DNA of 64,000 nucleotides from Microbacteriaceae bacterium. GTDB lineage: Bacteria > Actinomycetota > Actinomycetes > Actinomycetales > Microbacteriaceae. The position numbers and the translations under genes were made by a program. The notes beneath the pieces are model-generated. The model was not told where the DNA came from and ran no database searches. It saw nothing but the letters and a program-made list of their open reading frames with translations. The stretch covers positions 1 through 64,000 of the forward strand of contig RDDZ01000126.1 of the NCBI GenBank assembly GCA_003852775.1, read 5' to 3'. Below, piece by piece: positions 8,792-16,560 of this stretch; position 1 is the first letter of the stretch, and each line of letters opens with the position of its first letter.

Positions 8792-9019
8792 TCAGCCGTC
8801 GAGCGCGGCCAGGATCGACGCCCGAAGCTCGTCGGGCGCCTTCTCCTGGCACGCCCGCTGCACCTTCTGGATGAGCGTCAGCCCCACGAGGTGCTCCGTG
8901 GAGCAGTCCTCGCAGCCGTCGAGGTGCTCCTGGATGTCCTGCAGGTCCTGTTCGGAGAGCTCGCGGTGCAGGAACTCCTCAAGCTCGGCCTTCGCCTTGT
9001 CGCAGCCGCAATCGGTCAT
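8792..9019 (-). CDS. rsrA: RsrA-like zinc anti-sigma factor
   Basis: A 75-residue protein with Cys4 and Cys6 near the start and an HLDGCEDC motif (His-x3-Cys-x2-Cys) typical of zinc-binding anti-sigma (ZAS) proteins. In Streptomyces and mycobacteria the RsrA/RshA homologue holds the sigma factor until disulfide stress forms a disulfide bond and releases zinc. Its ATG overlaps the TGA of the sigma gene (ATGA at 9019-9016), giving coupled synthesis of partner proteins. The pairing and motif make the role secure; redox details are inferred from the family. Confidence 0.9.
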   Translation of the reverse strand: MTDCGCDKAKAELEEFLHRELSEQDLQDIQEHLDGCEDCSTEHLVGLTLIQKVQRACQEKAPDELRASILAALDG

Positions 9020-9633
9020 CTCGTGCTCCCGGAGGACGTGTCCGCGGCGGTGTACCCACGCTCGCGGGCGTATTCGGCGAGGCGCTCGCGCAGCATGCGG
9101 CGCCCGCGGTGGAGTCGGCTCATGACGGTGCCGACGGGGGTCTTCATGATGTCCGCGATCTCCTGGTAGGCGAAGCCCTCGACGTCGGCCAGGTAGACGG
9201 CGAGGCGGAAGTCCTCGGGGATCGACTGCAGAGCCTCCTTGACGTCGCTGTCGGGGAGGTGGTCGATCGCCTCGGCTTCAGCGGACCGGGTGGTGCGCCC
9301 CTGGGTGAGGGACTCCGCGGATCCCAGCTGCCAGTCCTCGAGGTCGTCGAGGGTGCCCTGGTAGGGGTTGCGCTGGTTCTTGCGGTAGCTGTTGATGTAC
9401 GTGTTGGTGAGGATGCGGTAGAGCCACGCCTTGAGGTTGGTGCCCTGCTCGAATCCCGCGTAGGCGGCGTACGCCTTCGTGTAGGTCTCCTGCACGAGGT
9501 CGCCCGCGTCCGACGGGTTGCGGGTCATGCGCATCGCCGCCGCGTAGAGCTGGTCCATGTAGGGGATCGCCTGCTCGGCGAACAGCCTCCGCAGCTCGTC
9601 GGGGGTGTGCTCGGGGCGTGCGCTGTCAGCCAT
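9016..9633 (-). CDS. sigR: ECF sigma factor SigR/SigH (oxidative/disulfide stress)
   Basis: A 205-residue sigma-70 family protein. Region 2 is seen in [20 protein letters not shown] and [19 protein letters not shown]; region 4 in [37 protein letters not shown] is the hallmark of the SigR/SigH group. The ATG at 9633 was chosen over upstream in-frame codons because homologues start near there. A perfect GGAAT-N18-GTT promoter lies about 100 bases upstream on the same strand (9760-9735), so the gene is very likely autoregulated. The anti-sigma gene follows in ATGA overlap. Confidence 0.93.
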   Translation of the reverse strand: MADSARPEHTPDELRRLFAEQAIPYMDQLYAAAMRMTRNPSDAGDLVQETYTKAYAAYAGFEQGTNLKAWLYRILTNTYINSYRKNQRNPYQGTLDDLEDWQLGSAESLTQGRTTRSAEAEAIDHLPDSDVKEALQSIPEDFRLAVYLADVEGFAYQEIADIMKTPVGTVMSRLHRGRRMLRERLAEYARERGYTAADTSSGSTR

Positions 9634-9724
9634 CGGCGTCGAGTCTATGCCGAGCACTCCCGCACGGCCGACGATGGGGACGTCGAGGACGAGCACCGCA
9701 CCTCCTTCCCGCCCTCTCGGGCAC

Positions 9725-9730
9725 TACCCT
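9725..9730 (+). promoter_or_regulatory. -10 box TACCCT of aroA, overlapping the SigR promoter
   Basis: TACCCT lies nine bases before the aroA ATG at 9740. This would give an almost leaderless mRNA and places the aroA and sigR initiation complexes on the same DNA. Confidence 0.4.
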
Positions 9731-9734
9731 TGTC

Positions 9735-9760
9735 AACCGATGGGCGTTCTCAGGTATTCC
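9735..9760 (-). promoter_or_regulatory. SigR-type promoter GGAAT-N18-GTT upstream of sigR
   Basis: On the minus strand GGAAT (9760-9756) and GTT (9737-9735) are separated by exactly 18 bases, the consensus spacing for SigR/SigH promoters. Transcription would begin about 9728 and leave a leader of about 95 bases before the sigR ATG. The -35 lies inside codons 6-7 of the divergent aroA gene. Confidence 0.8.
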
Positions 9761-11185
9761 GGCCGCGACGAGGAGCTCTTCCTCCAGACACCCGGCAAGG
9801 AGGAGGAGCCCGCGACGCTGTACGGCGTCGCGCAGGTGCAGGACGCTCCGCCCGGTCCGTGGGCGGCGCCGGTGGCCGAGGGGCCGCTCTCGGCGCGCCT
9901 GACGCTCCCGGGCTCGAAGAGCCTCACGAACCGCGAGCTGGTGCTCGCGGCCCTCGCGGACGGCCCCTCGACCATCCGCCGCCCGCTGCACTCGCGGGAC
10001 TCGGCGCTCATGATCCAGGGCCTCCGCGCGCTCGGCGTGGGCCTCGAGGAGGTCGCGGGCGACGGCGAGTTCGGCCCCGATCTGCGGGTGACCCCCGGCG
10101 AGCTGCTGGGCGGCACGATCGACACGGGCCTCGCCGGCACCGTCATGCGCTTCCTGCCGATCGTGGCGGCCCTCGCACTCGGCCCCTCGAACGTCGACGG
10201 CGACCCCTACGCGCGGAAGCGCCCGATGCGCACGACGATCGAGGCCCTGCGCGGTCTCGGCGTCGAGGTGGGCGACGACGGCCGCGGCACGATGCCGTTC
10301 ACGGTGCACGGCTCCGGTGCGGTCCGCGGTGGCGAGCTCGCGATCGACGCGTCCGCGTCGAGCCAGTTCGTGTCGGGGCTGCTGCTCGCGGCGCCCCGTT
10401 TCGAGGAGGGGCTGACGCTGCGCCATACGGGCGAGCGCCTGCCGAGTCTCCCCCACATCCGCATGACGATCGAGTGCCTGCGCGCACGCGGTGTCATGGT
10501 CGAGGAGCCGGAGCCGGGCGTCTGGGTGGTGCCGCCGCAGCCGATCCGCGCGATCGACGTCACGATCGAGCCCGACCTGTCGAACGCGGGGCCGTTCCTG
10601 GGGGCGGCGCTGCTCGCGGGCGGCACCGTGACGATCGGCGGCTGGCCGGAGGCCACGACCCAGGTGGGCGACGAGTTCCTGCGCATCCTGCCGCTGCTCG
10701 GCGCGTCGGTGACGCGGGTCGGCGACGAGGTGACGGTCGACGGCGGCGCGGGTGTGCGCGGCGGCTCCCCCGTGCGCGCGGCGGACCTCGACCTCACGAT
10801 CGGCGGCGAGCTCGCCCCCACCGTCGCGACGCTGCTCGCGTTCGCCGACGGGCCGAGCACCGTCACGGGCATCGGCCACCTGCGCGGCCACGAGACCGAC
10901 CGGCTCGCGGCCCTCGCGACCGAGATCGGCCGCCTCGGCGGCGAGGTCGTCGAGCTCGAGGACGGCCTCGAGATCCGTCCGCGACCGCTGCACGGCGGCG
11001 CCTGGGAGGCCTACGCCGACCACCGGATGGCGACCTCCGGCGCCCTCGCGGGCCTCGTGGTCCCCGAGGTGACGGTCGACGACATCGGTACGACGTCGAA
11101 GACGCTCCCCGAGTTCCCCGAGCTCTGGGCGCGCATGCTGGGGCGCGAGCCCGGGGCGACGCGCTGGGAGACCCTTCCGCTGTGA
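9740..11185 (+). CDS. aroA: 3-phosphoshikimate 1-carboxyvinyltransferase (EPSP synthase)
   Basis: A 481-residue enzyme of the shikimate pathway, joining PEP to shikimate 3-phosphate. Motifs include LPGSKSLTNRELVLAALADG (about 55-75), LAGTVMRFLPIVAAL, DASASSQFVSGLLLAAP, and the C-terminal YADHRMATSGALAGL. Two-fold EPSPS length is normal apart from a 40-residue N-terminal lead. The ATG at 9740 has no clear ribosome site but a TACCCT box nine bases ahead. A GTG near 9834 is an alternative start. rsgA follows after ten bases. It is unusual to find it head-to-head with sigR on overlapping promoters. Confidence 0.93.
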   Translation: MGVLRYSGRDEELFLQTPGKEEEPATLYGVAQVQDAPPGPWAAPVAEGPLSARLTLPGSKSLTNRELVLAALADGPSTIRRPLHSRDSALMIQGLRALGVGLEEVAGDGEFGPDLRVTPGELLGGTIDTGLAGTVMRFLPIVAALALGPSNVDGDPYARKRPMRTTIEALRGLGVEVGDDGRGTMPFTVHGSGAVRGGELAIDASASSQFVSGLLLAAPRFEEGLTLRHTGERLPSLPHIRMTIECLRARGVMVEEPEPGVWVVPPQPIRAIDVTIEPDLSNAGPFLGAALLAGGTVTIGGWPEATTQVGDEFLRILPLLGASVTRVGDEVTVDGGAGVRGGSPVRAADLDLTIGGELAPTVATLLAFADGPSTVTGIGHLRGHETDRLAALATEIGRLGGEVVELEDGLEIRPRPLHGGAWEAYADHRMATSGALAGLVVPEVTVDDIGTTSKTLPEFPELWARMLGREPGATRWETLPL

Positions 11186-11195
11186 GGCACCCGCG

Positions 11196-12233
11196 GTGAG
11201 CTGGCTGACCGGCGACGACGACGAGCCCGACGGCTACGACGCCTGGGACGAGTCGTCCGTGCGCGTGCGCCCGAACCCGAAGGGCAACCGTCCGCGCACG
11301 AAGGTGCGCCCGGCGCACGAGGACGCCGTCGAGGGCCGCGTGCTCTCGGTCGACCGCGGCCGCTACACGGTGCTCGTCGACGCGGACTCCCCCGCCGAGC
11401 ACACGGCGACGGCGACGCGCGCCCGCGAGCTGCGCGACCAGGCGATCGTGACGGGCGACCGCGTCGATCTTGTGGGCGACGTCTCGGGCGAGCCGGGCAC
11501 GCTCGCGCGCATCGTGCGCATCCGCCCGCGCACGACGCTCCTGCGCCGCAGCGCCGACGACACGGATGCCGTGGAGCGCGTGATCGTCGCGAACGCCGAC
11601 CAGCTCATGATCGTGGTCGCCGCGGCGAACCCCGAGCCGCGCCCGCGCCTCGTCGACCGCTACCTCGTGGCGGCGTACGACGCGGGCATCCAGCCGTTCA
11701 TGGTCATCACGAAGACTGATCTCGCCGACCCGGGGCCGTTCCTCGCGAACTTCGCGGGGCTCGACATCCCGGTCGTGCGGAGCGCTCAGGGCGCGTGGCC
11801 GATCGACGAGCTCACCCCGCTGCTCGCCGGCCACACGACGGTCGCCGTCGGGCACTCGGGCGTCGGCAAGTCGACTCTCGTCAACGCGCTCGTGCCGGGC
11901 ACCGACCGGGCGACGGGCGTCGTGAACGCCGTCACGGGCCGCGGCCGCCACACCTCGTCGTCGACGGTGTCGCTGCGCGTGCCGACGGGCGGCTGGATCA
12001 TCGACACCCCGGGCGTGCGCTCCTTCGGGCTCGGCCACGTCGATCCGGCGAACATCATGCGCGGCTTCCCCGACCTCGCCGCCGTCGCCGAGGAGTGCCC
12101 GCGCGGCTGCACGCACGCGGCCGACGCGCCCGACTGCGCGCTCGACGAGGCCGTGGAGCGGGGCGAGCTCGACCCCGCCCGCGTCGACTCCCTGAGGAGG
12201 CTCCTGGCGTCGCTCGCTAGGCTCGAGTCGTGA
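11196..12233 (+). CDS. rsgA: Small ribosomal subunit biogenesis GTPase RsgA
   Basis: A 345-residue circularly permuted GTPase that helps mature the 30S subunit. Order: N-terminal acidic stretch and OB-fold (about 45-110), then the permuted G motifs TKTD (about 173), GHSGVGKS (G1, about 218) and DTPG (G3, about 270), then a zinc-binding tail with ECPRGCTHAADAPDC. The start is GTG at 11196, ten bases after aroA. The hisN start overlaps its stop codon in GTGA, so aroA-rsgA-hisN may form an operon, although hisN also appears to have its own -10 box. Confidence 0.93.
   Translation: MSWLTGDDDEPDGYDAWDESSVRVRPNPKGNRPRTKVRPAHEDAVEGRVLSVDRGRYTVLVDADSPAEHTATATRARELRDQAIVTGDRVDLVGDVSGEPGTLARIVRIRPRTTLLRRSADDTDAVERVIVANADQLMIVVAAANPEPRPRLVDRYLVAAYDAGIQPFMVITKTDLADPGPFLANFAGLDIPVVRSAQGAWPIDELTPLLAGHTTVAVGHSGVGKSTLVNALVPGTDRATGVVNAVTGRGRHTSSSTVSLRVPTGGWIIDTPGVRSFGLGHVDPANIMRGFPDLAAVAEECPRGCTHAADAPDCALDEAVERGELDPARVDSLRRLLASLARLES
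12218..12223 (+). promoter_or_regulatory. Internal -10 box TAGGCT for hisN
   Basis: TAGGCT within the last codons of rsgA, six bases before the hisN GTG. It offers hisN a leaderless transcript of its own inside the operon. Confidence 0.4.
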
Positions 12234-13027
12234 GCGACTCCCCCGACTACACGGTCGCCGACGACCTGGCGGTCGCCCTGACCCTCGCGGCCGAGGCCGA
12301 CCTCATCGCGATCGACCGCTACCGGTCGCAGGACCTCGGCATCCAGACGAAGCCCGACAAGTCGATCGTCACGGACGCCGACACGCGCGTCGAGCGGATG
12401 ATCCGCTCGCGCCTCGAGAAGGTGCGCCCGCACGACGCCGTTCTCGGCGAGGAGTTCGGCGGCGAGGGCGCCTCGCGCCGCCGCTGGATCATCGACCCCA
12501 TCGACGGCACGAGCAACTTCGCGCGCGGGGTTCCGATCTGGGGCGCGCTCATCGCCCTCGTGGTCGACGACGCCCCGGTCGTGGGGGTCGTGAGCGCACC
12601 GGCCCTCGGACGGCGCTGGTGGGGCGCGACGGGCCTCGGAGCGTGGGTGCAGCAGGGTCATGAGGAGCCGCAGCGCATCCACGTAAGCGCGATCTCCGAC
12701 CTCGGCGAGGCCACCCTCAGCTACAACAACCTGCAGATGTGGGATCAGTACGGGCACCTCGACCAGCTCGTCGCCCTCTCGCGCCGCGTCGGCCGCACGC
12801 GCGCGTTCGGCGATCTGTGGTCGTACATGCTGCTCGCGGAGGGCGCGATCGACGTCGCGGGCGAGTTCGACGTGAAGGCCTGGGACATCGCGGCCCTCAT
12901 CCCCGTCATCACCGAGGCGGGCGGCCGCGTGACGTCGGCGTCGGGTTCGACCTCGTTCGACGAGCTGAGCGTCATCGCCACCAACGGGCTGCTCCACGAC
13001 GAGGTCCTCGGCGCCCTCGCAGGGTAA
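12230..13027 (+). CDS. hisN: Inositol-monophosphatase-family histidinol-phosphatase
   Basis: A 265-residue Mg-dependent phosphatase of the IMPase superfamily. Metal-site motifs are visible: GEEFGG (about 78), IIDPIDGTSNFARG (about 93) and the C-terminal DVKAWDIAALIPVITEAGG. Length and sequence style fit the actinobacterial HisN group (histidine biosynthesis, histidinol phosphate to histidinol); a general inositol or sugar phosphatase role cannot be excluded. GTG start, overlapping the rsgA stop in GTGA. Confidence 0.82.
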   Translation: MSDSPDYTVADDLAVALTLAAEADLIAIDRYRSQDLGIQTKPDKSIVTDADTRVERMIRSRLEKVRPHDAVLGEEFGGEGASRRRWIIDPIDGTSNFARGVPIWGALIALVVDDAPVVGVVSAPALGRRWWGATGLGAWVQQGHEEPQRIHVSAISDLGEATLSYNNLQMWDQYGHLDQLVALSRRVGRTRAFGDLWSYMLLAEGAIDVAGEFDVKAWDIAALIPVITEAGGRVTSASGSTSFDELSVIATNGLLHDEVLGALAG

Positions 13028-13142
13028 ACGTTCACATCGTGAAGTGAATCCACGCACGAGCGCTCACGCGCTCGTCGTCGCGATCCCCCTGTTTTCCTGG
13101 CGCGTTATCGAACCGTTACTTATTTTCTCTTCCCGCGGGTAT

Positions 13143-13157
13143 CTTCAAGTCTTGAAG
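13143..13157. promoter_or_regulatory. 15-bp palindrome, candidate operator of the sugar ABC operon
   Basis: CTTCAAG-T-CTTGAAG is a perfect inverted repeat of two 7-base arms, about 88 bases before the binding-protein start. Sugar ABC operons are often controlled by LacI- or ROK-type regulators binding such sites; no regulator gene lies next to it. A second, shorter palindrome TTCAC-ATC-GTGAA lies at 13031-13043 just after hisN. The 217-base gap otherwise shows no gene. Confidence 0.4.
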
Positions 13158-13244
13158 TCAGTGCACAATCGGCACTGCCACTGTTCAATGCCGAGAGTGG
13201 TACTTCGAGGAAGTTCCCCCTCCACCACTGAGAAAGGGAGTGAC

Positions 13245-14306
13245 GTGAAGAAGTCATCGCTGATTTCGATCGCTGCACTCGCCGGCGCCTCCGCGCTGGT
13301 TCTGACGGGCTGTGCCACCGACAACGGCGGCAGCGGAGGCGGAGGCGGAACCGCCTCCACCCGCGCCTGCGTCATCCTGCCCGACACCGAGTCGTCCGAC
13401 CGCTGGGAGAACGGCGACCGCCCGGCGCTCGAGAAGGCGTTCAAGGACGCCGGCTTCGAGGCCGACATCCAGAACGCCCAGGGCTCGACCGACAAGATGG
13501 CGACGATCGCCGACCAGCAGCTCTCGAAGGGCTGCGGCGTCATGCTCGTCACCGACTACCAGGGCGCGGGCGTCGCCGTCGCCGAGAAGGCCAAGGCCGA
13601 GGGCATCCCGGTCATCGCCTACGACCGTCCGATCCCGGGCGTCGACTACTACGTGTCGTTCGACAACGTGAAGGTCGGCGAGCTCGAGGGCCAGGCTGTC
13701 GTCGACGGCCTCAAGGCCAACGGTGTCGACCCGGCCACCGCCGTCGTCGTCTACATGGGCGGCGACCCGTCGGACGGCAACGCGGCCATGTTCAAGGAGG
13801 GCGCCGTCAAGGTCATGGAGGCCGCCGGCATCAAGCCCGCCGCCGAGCCCACCGGCGTGTGGGACACCGAGAAGTCGGCAACCAACTTCGAGCAGGCCCT
13901 GACCTCGCTCGGCGGCAAGGTCGACGCGGTCTGGTCGGCCAACGACGCGAACGCCGCCGGCGTCATCTCGGTCCTCGACAAGAACGGCCTCACCGTTCCC
14001 GTCTCGGGCCAGGACGCCTCGGTCGCCGGTCTGCAGAACGTGCTGCTCGGCAAGCAGACCGCCACGGTCTACAAGCCGTTCCAGCTCGAGGCGAAGGCCG
14101 CCTCGGACCTCGCCATCAAGCTCCTGAACGGCGAGACCCCGACGGCCGACAAGCAGCTCGATGACGGCACGCCGTACATCGCGGTCACCCCGGTCCTCGT
14201 CGGACCGAACGAGGTGCAGAAGGTCATCGACGACGGCAACGCCAAGGCGTCGGAGATCTGCACCGGCGAGGTCGCCGCGAAGTGCGAGGAGCTCGGCATC
14301 AAGTAA
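13245..14306 (+). CDS. Sugar ABC transporter substrate-binding lipoprotein
   Basis: A 353-residue periplasmic-binding-protein-like lipoprotein (type I, ribose/xylose family). The signal has basic MKKSS, a hydrophobic core and lipobox LTGC (Cys23), then a Gly/Ser linker. Typical motifs: ACVILPDTESSDRWENGDR, YDRPIPGVDYYVSFDNVKVG and AVWSANDANAAGVISVL. It resembles XylF/ChvE-type proteins, so a pentose or related monosaccharide is the likely ligand. The GTG start is preceded by AAAGGGAG. ATPase and permease genes follow; a strong hairpin separates it from the ATPase gene, which usually keeps the binding protein in excess. Confidence 0.9.
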   Translation: MKKSSLISIAALAGASALVLTGCATDNGGSGGGGGTASTRACVILPDTESSDRWENGDRPALEKAFKDAGFEADIQNAQGSTDKMATIADQQLSKGCGVMLVTDYQGAGVAVAEKAKAEGIPVIAYDRPIPGVDYYVSFDNVKVGELEGQAVVDGLKANGVDPATAVVVYMGGDPSDGNAAMFKEGAVKVMEAAGIKPAAEPTGVWDTEKSATNFEQALTSLGGKVDAVWSANDANAAGVISVLDKNGLTVPVSGQDASVAGLQNVLLGKQTATVYKPFQLEAKAASDLAIKLLNGETPTADKQLDDGTPYIAVTPVLVGPNEVQKVIDDGNAKASEICTGEVAAKCEELGIK

Positions 14307-14319
14307 CGCCACCGCGGTG

Positions 14320-14356
14320 GGGCCCCGCGTCGGGAGAGATCCACGGCGCGGGGCCC
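14320..14356 (+). promoter_or_regulatory. Intra-operon mRNA hairpin after the binding-protein gene
   Basis: GGGCCCCGCG (14320-14329) and CGCGGGGCCC (14347-14356) form a perfect 10-bp stem with a 17-base loop. There is no U-run, so it is more likely a 3' stabiliser or partial terminator between the binding-protein and ATPase genes. Confidence 0.6.
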
Positions 14357-14431
14357 TTCCCACGGCGGAACCCGCTCTCGAGTGGGACCAACACACTCAG
14401 GGACGCAGACGTCCCAGAAAGGAGGGGCCCG

Positions 14432-15187
14432 ATGGCTGACACCCCCCTCATCGAGCTCACCGACGTCGTCAAGAGCTTCGGCCCGGTCAACGTGCTCAAG
14501 GGCGTCAACCTCAAGGCCTTCGCCGGCAAGGTCACCGCCCTCGTCGGCGACAACGGCGCCGGCAAGTCGACCCTCATCAAGGGCCTCGCCGGCGTCCAGC
14601 CCTACGACGGCGGCACCGTGCGCTTCGAGGGCGAGGAGGTGCACCTGCACTCCCCCCGTGACGCATCGTCCCTCGGCATCGAGGTCGTCTACCAGGACCT
14701 CGCGCTGTGCGACAACCTCGACATCGTTCAGAACATGTTCCTCGGCCGTGAGGAGACCGTCGGCGGCGTCTTCGACGAGGGCCAGATGGAGCGCGAGGCG
14801 AGCGAGACCCTGCGCTCCCTCTCGGTGCGCACCGTGAAGTCGGTGCGCCAGAAGGTATCCTCCCTCTCCGGAGGCCAGCGCCAGACCGTCGCGATCGCAC
14901 GCTCGGTGCTCAAGAAGGCCAAGCTCGTCATCCTCGACGAGCCCACGGCCGCCCTCGGTGTCGCGCAGACGGAGCAGGTGCTCAACCTCGTGCGCCGCCT
15001 CGCCGACCAGGGCGTCGCCGTCATCATCATCAGCCACAACCTGCAGGACGTGTTCAAGGTGGCCGACTACATCAGCGTGCTCTACCTCGGCACGATGGTC
15101 GCGTCGATCCCGAAGGACCAGACCACGAGCGACGACGTCGTGGGCTACATCACCGGCAGCAAGACCTACGACGGAGTGAACGTATGA
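14432..15187 (+). CDS. Sugar ABC transporter ATP-binding protein (single domain)
   Basis: A 251-residue single-domain ATPase. Walker A is GDNGAGKST (about 37-45), the signature is LSGGQRQTVAIARSV, Walker B is LVILDEPTAALG, and the switch His is in IISHNLQDV. Most ribose-type systems use a fused double ATPase (RbsA/XylG); the single-domain form resembles FrcA and must act as a homodimer. A strong AAAGGAGGGG ribosome site precedes the ATG. Its TGA overlaps the permease ATG (ATGA). Confidence 0.92.
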   Translation: MADTPLIELTDVVKSFGPVNVLKGVNLKAFAGKVTALVGDNGAGKSTLIKGLAGVQPYDGGTVRFEGEEVHLHSPRDASSLGIEVVYQDLALCDNLDIVQNMFLGREETVGGVFDEGQMEREASETLRSLSVRTVKSVRQKVSSLSGGQRQTVAIARSVLKKAKLVILDEPTAALGVAQTEQVLNLVRRLADQGVAVIIISHNLQDVFKVADYISVLYLGTMVASIPKDQTTSDDVVGYITGSKTYDGVNV

Positions 15188-16497
15188 CCCCCACACCCGC
15201 GTCCCCGCCCCCCACCGAGGACACGACGAACCTGCCCGCGGAGGGCGGCTTCATCGGCAGCGGCCAGGAAGGCGGCCTGGGCGACCAGGTGCGCGCCTAC
15301 TTCCAGCGGGTGCGCCACGGCGACATGGGCGCCCTCCCCGCCATCGGCGGCCTCGTCGTGCTCGTCATCCTCTTCTCGGTGCTCAGCCAGACGATGCTCG
15401 GCCAGCAGTTCTTCCTCACCGAGCGCAACTTCGCGAACCTGCTCACCCAGGCGGCATCGCTCGTGATGCTCGCGATGGCGCTCGTGTTCGTGATCCTCCT
15501 TGGCGAGATCGACCTCTCCGCGGGTGTCACGGCGGGCGTCGCGCTCTCGGCGTTCGTGGTGCTCACGAAACCCGACGGCGTCAACATGAACTGGGTGCTG
15601 GCGCTCCTCATCGCCATCCTCGTGGGCGTCGCGATCGGTACGTTCAACGGGTTCTTCGTCTCGAGAGTCGGCATCCCGTCGTTCGTCGTGACGTTGGGCC
15701 TCTTCATCGGGCTCCAGGGCGTCACGCTCATCGTGCTCGGCGACGGCGGCGTGTTCCGCATCCAGATCCCCGAGTTCCTCGCGATCCAGAACGCCAACCT
15801 GCCGATCTGGGCCGGCTGGACGATGCTCGGCGTCATCCTGCTCGTCTCGTTCGGCATGTCGATGTGGGACCGCCGGCTGCGCACCCGCGCGGGCGTCCCG
15901 AACCGCACGATCGCGCTCGTATGGGCGAAGCTCGCGGTCATCGCGCTCGCCGGCGGCTTCGTCGTCGCGGTGCTGAGCTCCAACCGCTCCTCGAGCGTCA
16001 AGGTCATCGAGGGCGTGCCGATCGTCGTGCCGATCGTGCTCGTCATCCTCTGGATCGGCACCTTCGTGCTCGACCGCACCAAGTTCGGCCGCTACATCTA
16101 CGCGATCGGCGGCAACGCCGAGGCCGCGCGCCGCTCGGGCGTCAAGGTGATCACGATCCGCTGGATCGCGTTCATCGTGTGCTCGGTGCTCGCGGTCGTC
16201 GCGGGCGTGTTCAGCGCGAGCAAGGTCGGCTCGATCAACGCGGGCTTCGGCACCGATACCGTGCTAAGCGGCGTCGCGGCGGCGGTCGTCGGCGGCGTGA
16301 GCCTCTTCGGAGGCCGCGGTCGCCTCATGCACGCCGCGATCGGCGCGCTCGTCATCGCGGTCATCGCGAACGGACTCGGCCTGCTCAACCTGCCGGCGGG
16401 CGTCAACTACATCGTCACGGGCGGCGTGCTCGTGCTCGCGGCGACCGTCGACGCGGTCTCGCGCGTGCGCGCAGGCGGATCCCTCATCCGCACATAG
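15184..16497 (+). CDS. Sugar ABC transporter permease (RbsC/XylH family)
   Basis: A 437-residue membrane protein of the BPD_transp_2 family. A cytoplasmic N-terminal tail of about 50 residues is followed by some ten hydrophobic segments; FVILLGEIDLSAGVTAGVAL and the late VLSGVAAAVVGGVSLFGGRG loop are characteristic of XylH/RbsC. A long central insertion (about 215-290) holds extra hydrophobic segments, as in XylH. Last gene of the three-gene transporter operon; a bidirectional terminator follows. Confidence 0.92.
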   Translation: MTPTPASPPPTEDTTNLPAEGGFIGSGQEGGLGDQVRAYFQRVRHGDMGALPAIGGLVVLVILFSVLSQTMLGQQFFLTERNFANLLTQAASLVMLAMALVFVILLGEIDLSAGVTAGVALSAFVVLTKPDGVNMNWVLALLIAILVGVAIGTFNGFFVSRVGIPSFVVTLGLFIGLQGVTLIVLGDGGVFRIQIPEFLAIQNANLPIWAGWTMLGVILLVSFGMSMWDRRLRTRAGVPNRTIALVWAKLAVIALAGGFVVAVLSSNRSSSVKVIEGVPIVVPIVLVILWIGTFVLDRTKFGRYIYAIGGNAEAARRSGVKVITIRWIAFIVCSVLAVVAGVFSASKVGSINAGFGTDTVLSGVAAAVVGGVSLFGGRGRLMHAAIGALVIAVIANGLGLLNLPAGVNYIVTGGVLVLAATVDAVSRVRAGGSLIRT

Positions 16498-16512
16498 CGT
16501 CGGCGCAGACGA

Positions 16513-16548
16513 GAGAAGGCCGCCCCACCATCCCGGGGCGGCCTTCTC
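16513..16548. terminator. Bidirectional terminator between sugar ABC operon and prpC
   Basis: A perfect 14-bp stem, GAGAAGGCCGCCCC against GGGGCGGCCTTCTC, with an 8-base loop sits between the convergent permease and prpC genes. AGAAGG/CCTTCT arms give a U-rich run on either strand. Confidence 0.8.
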
Positions 16549-16560
16549 CGCATTCGTGCG

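Noticed and set aside
8691..9125. Plus-strand frame across rsrA
   Set aside because: Ser/Arg-rich shadow opposite a well-supported anti-sigma gene.
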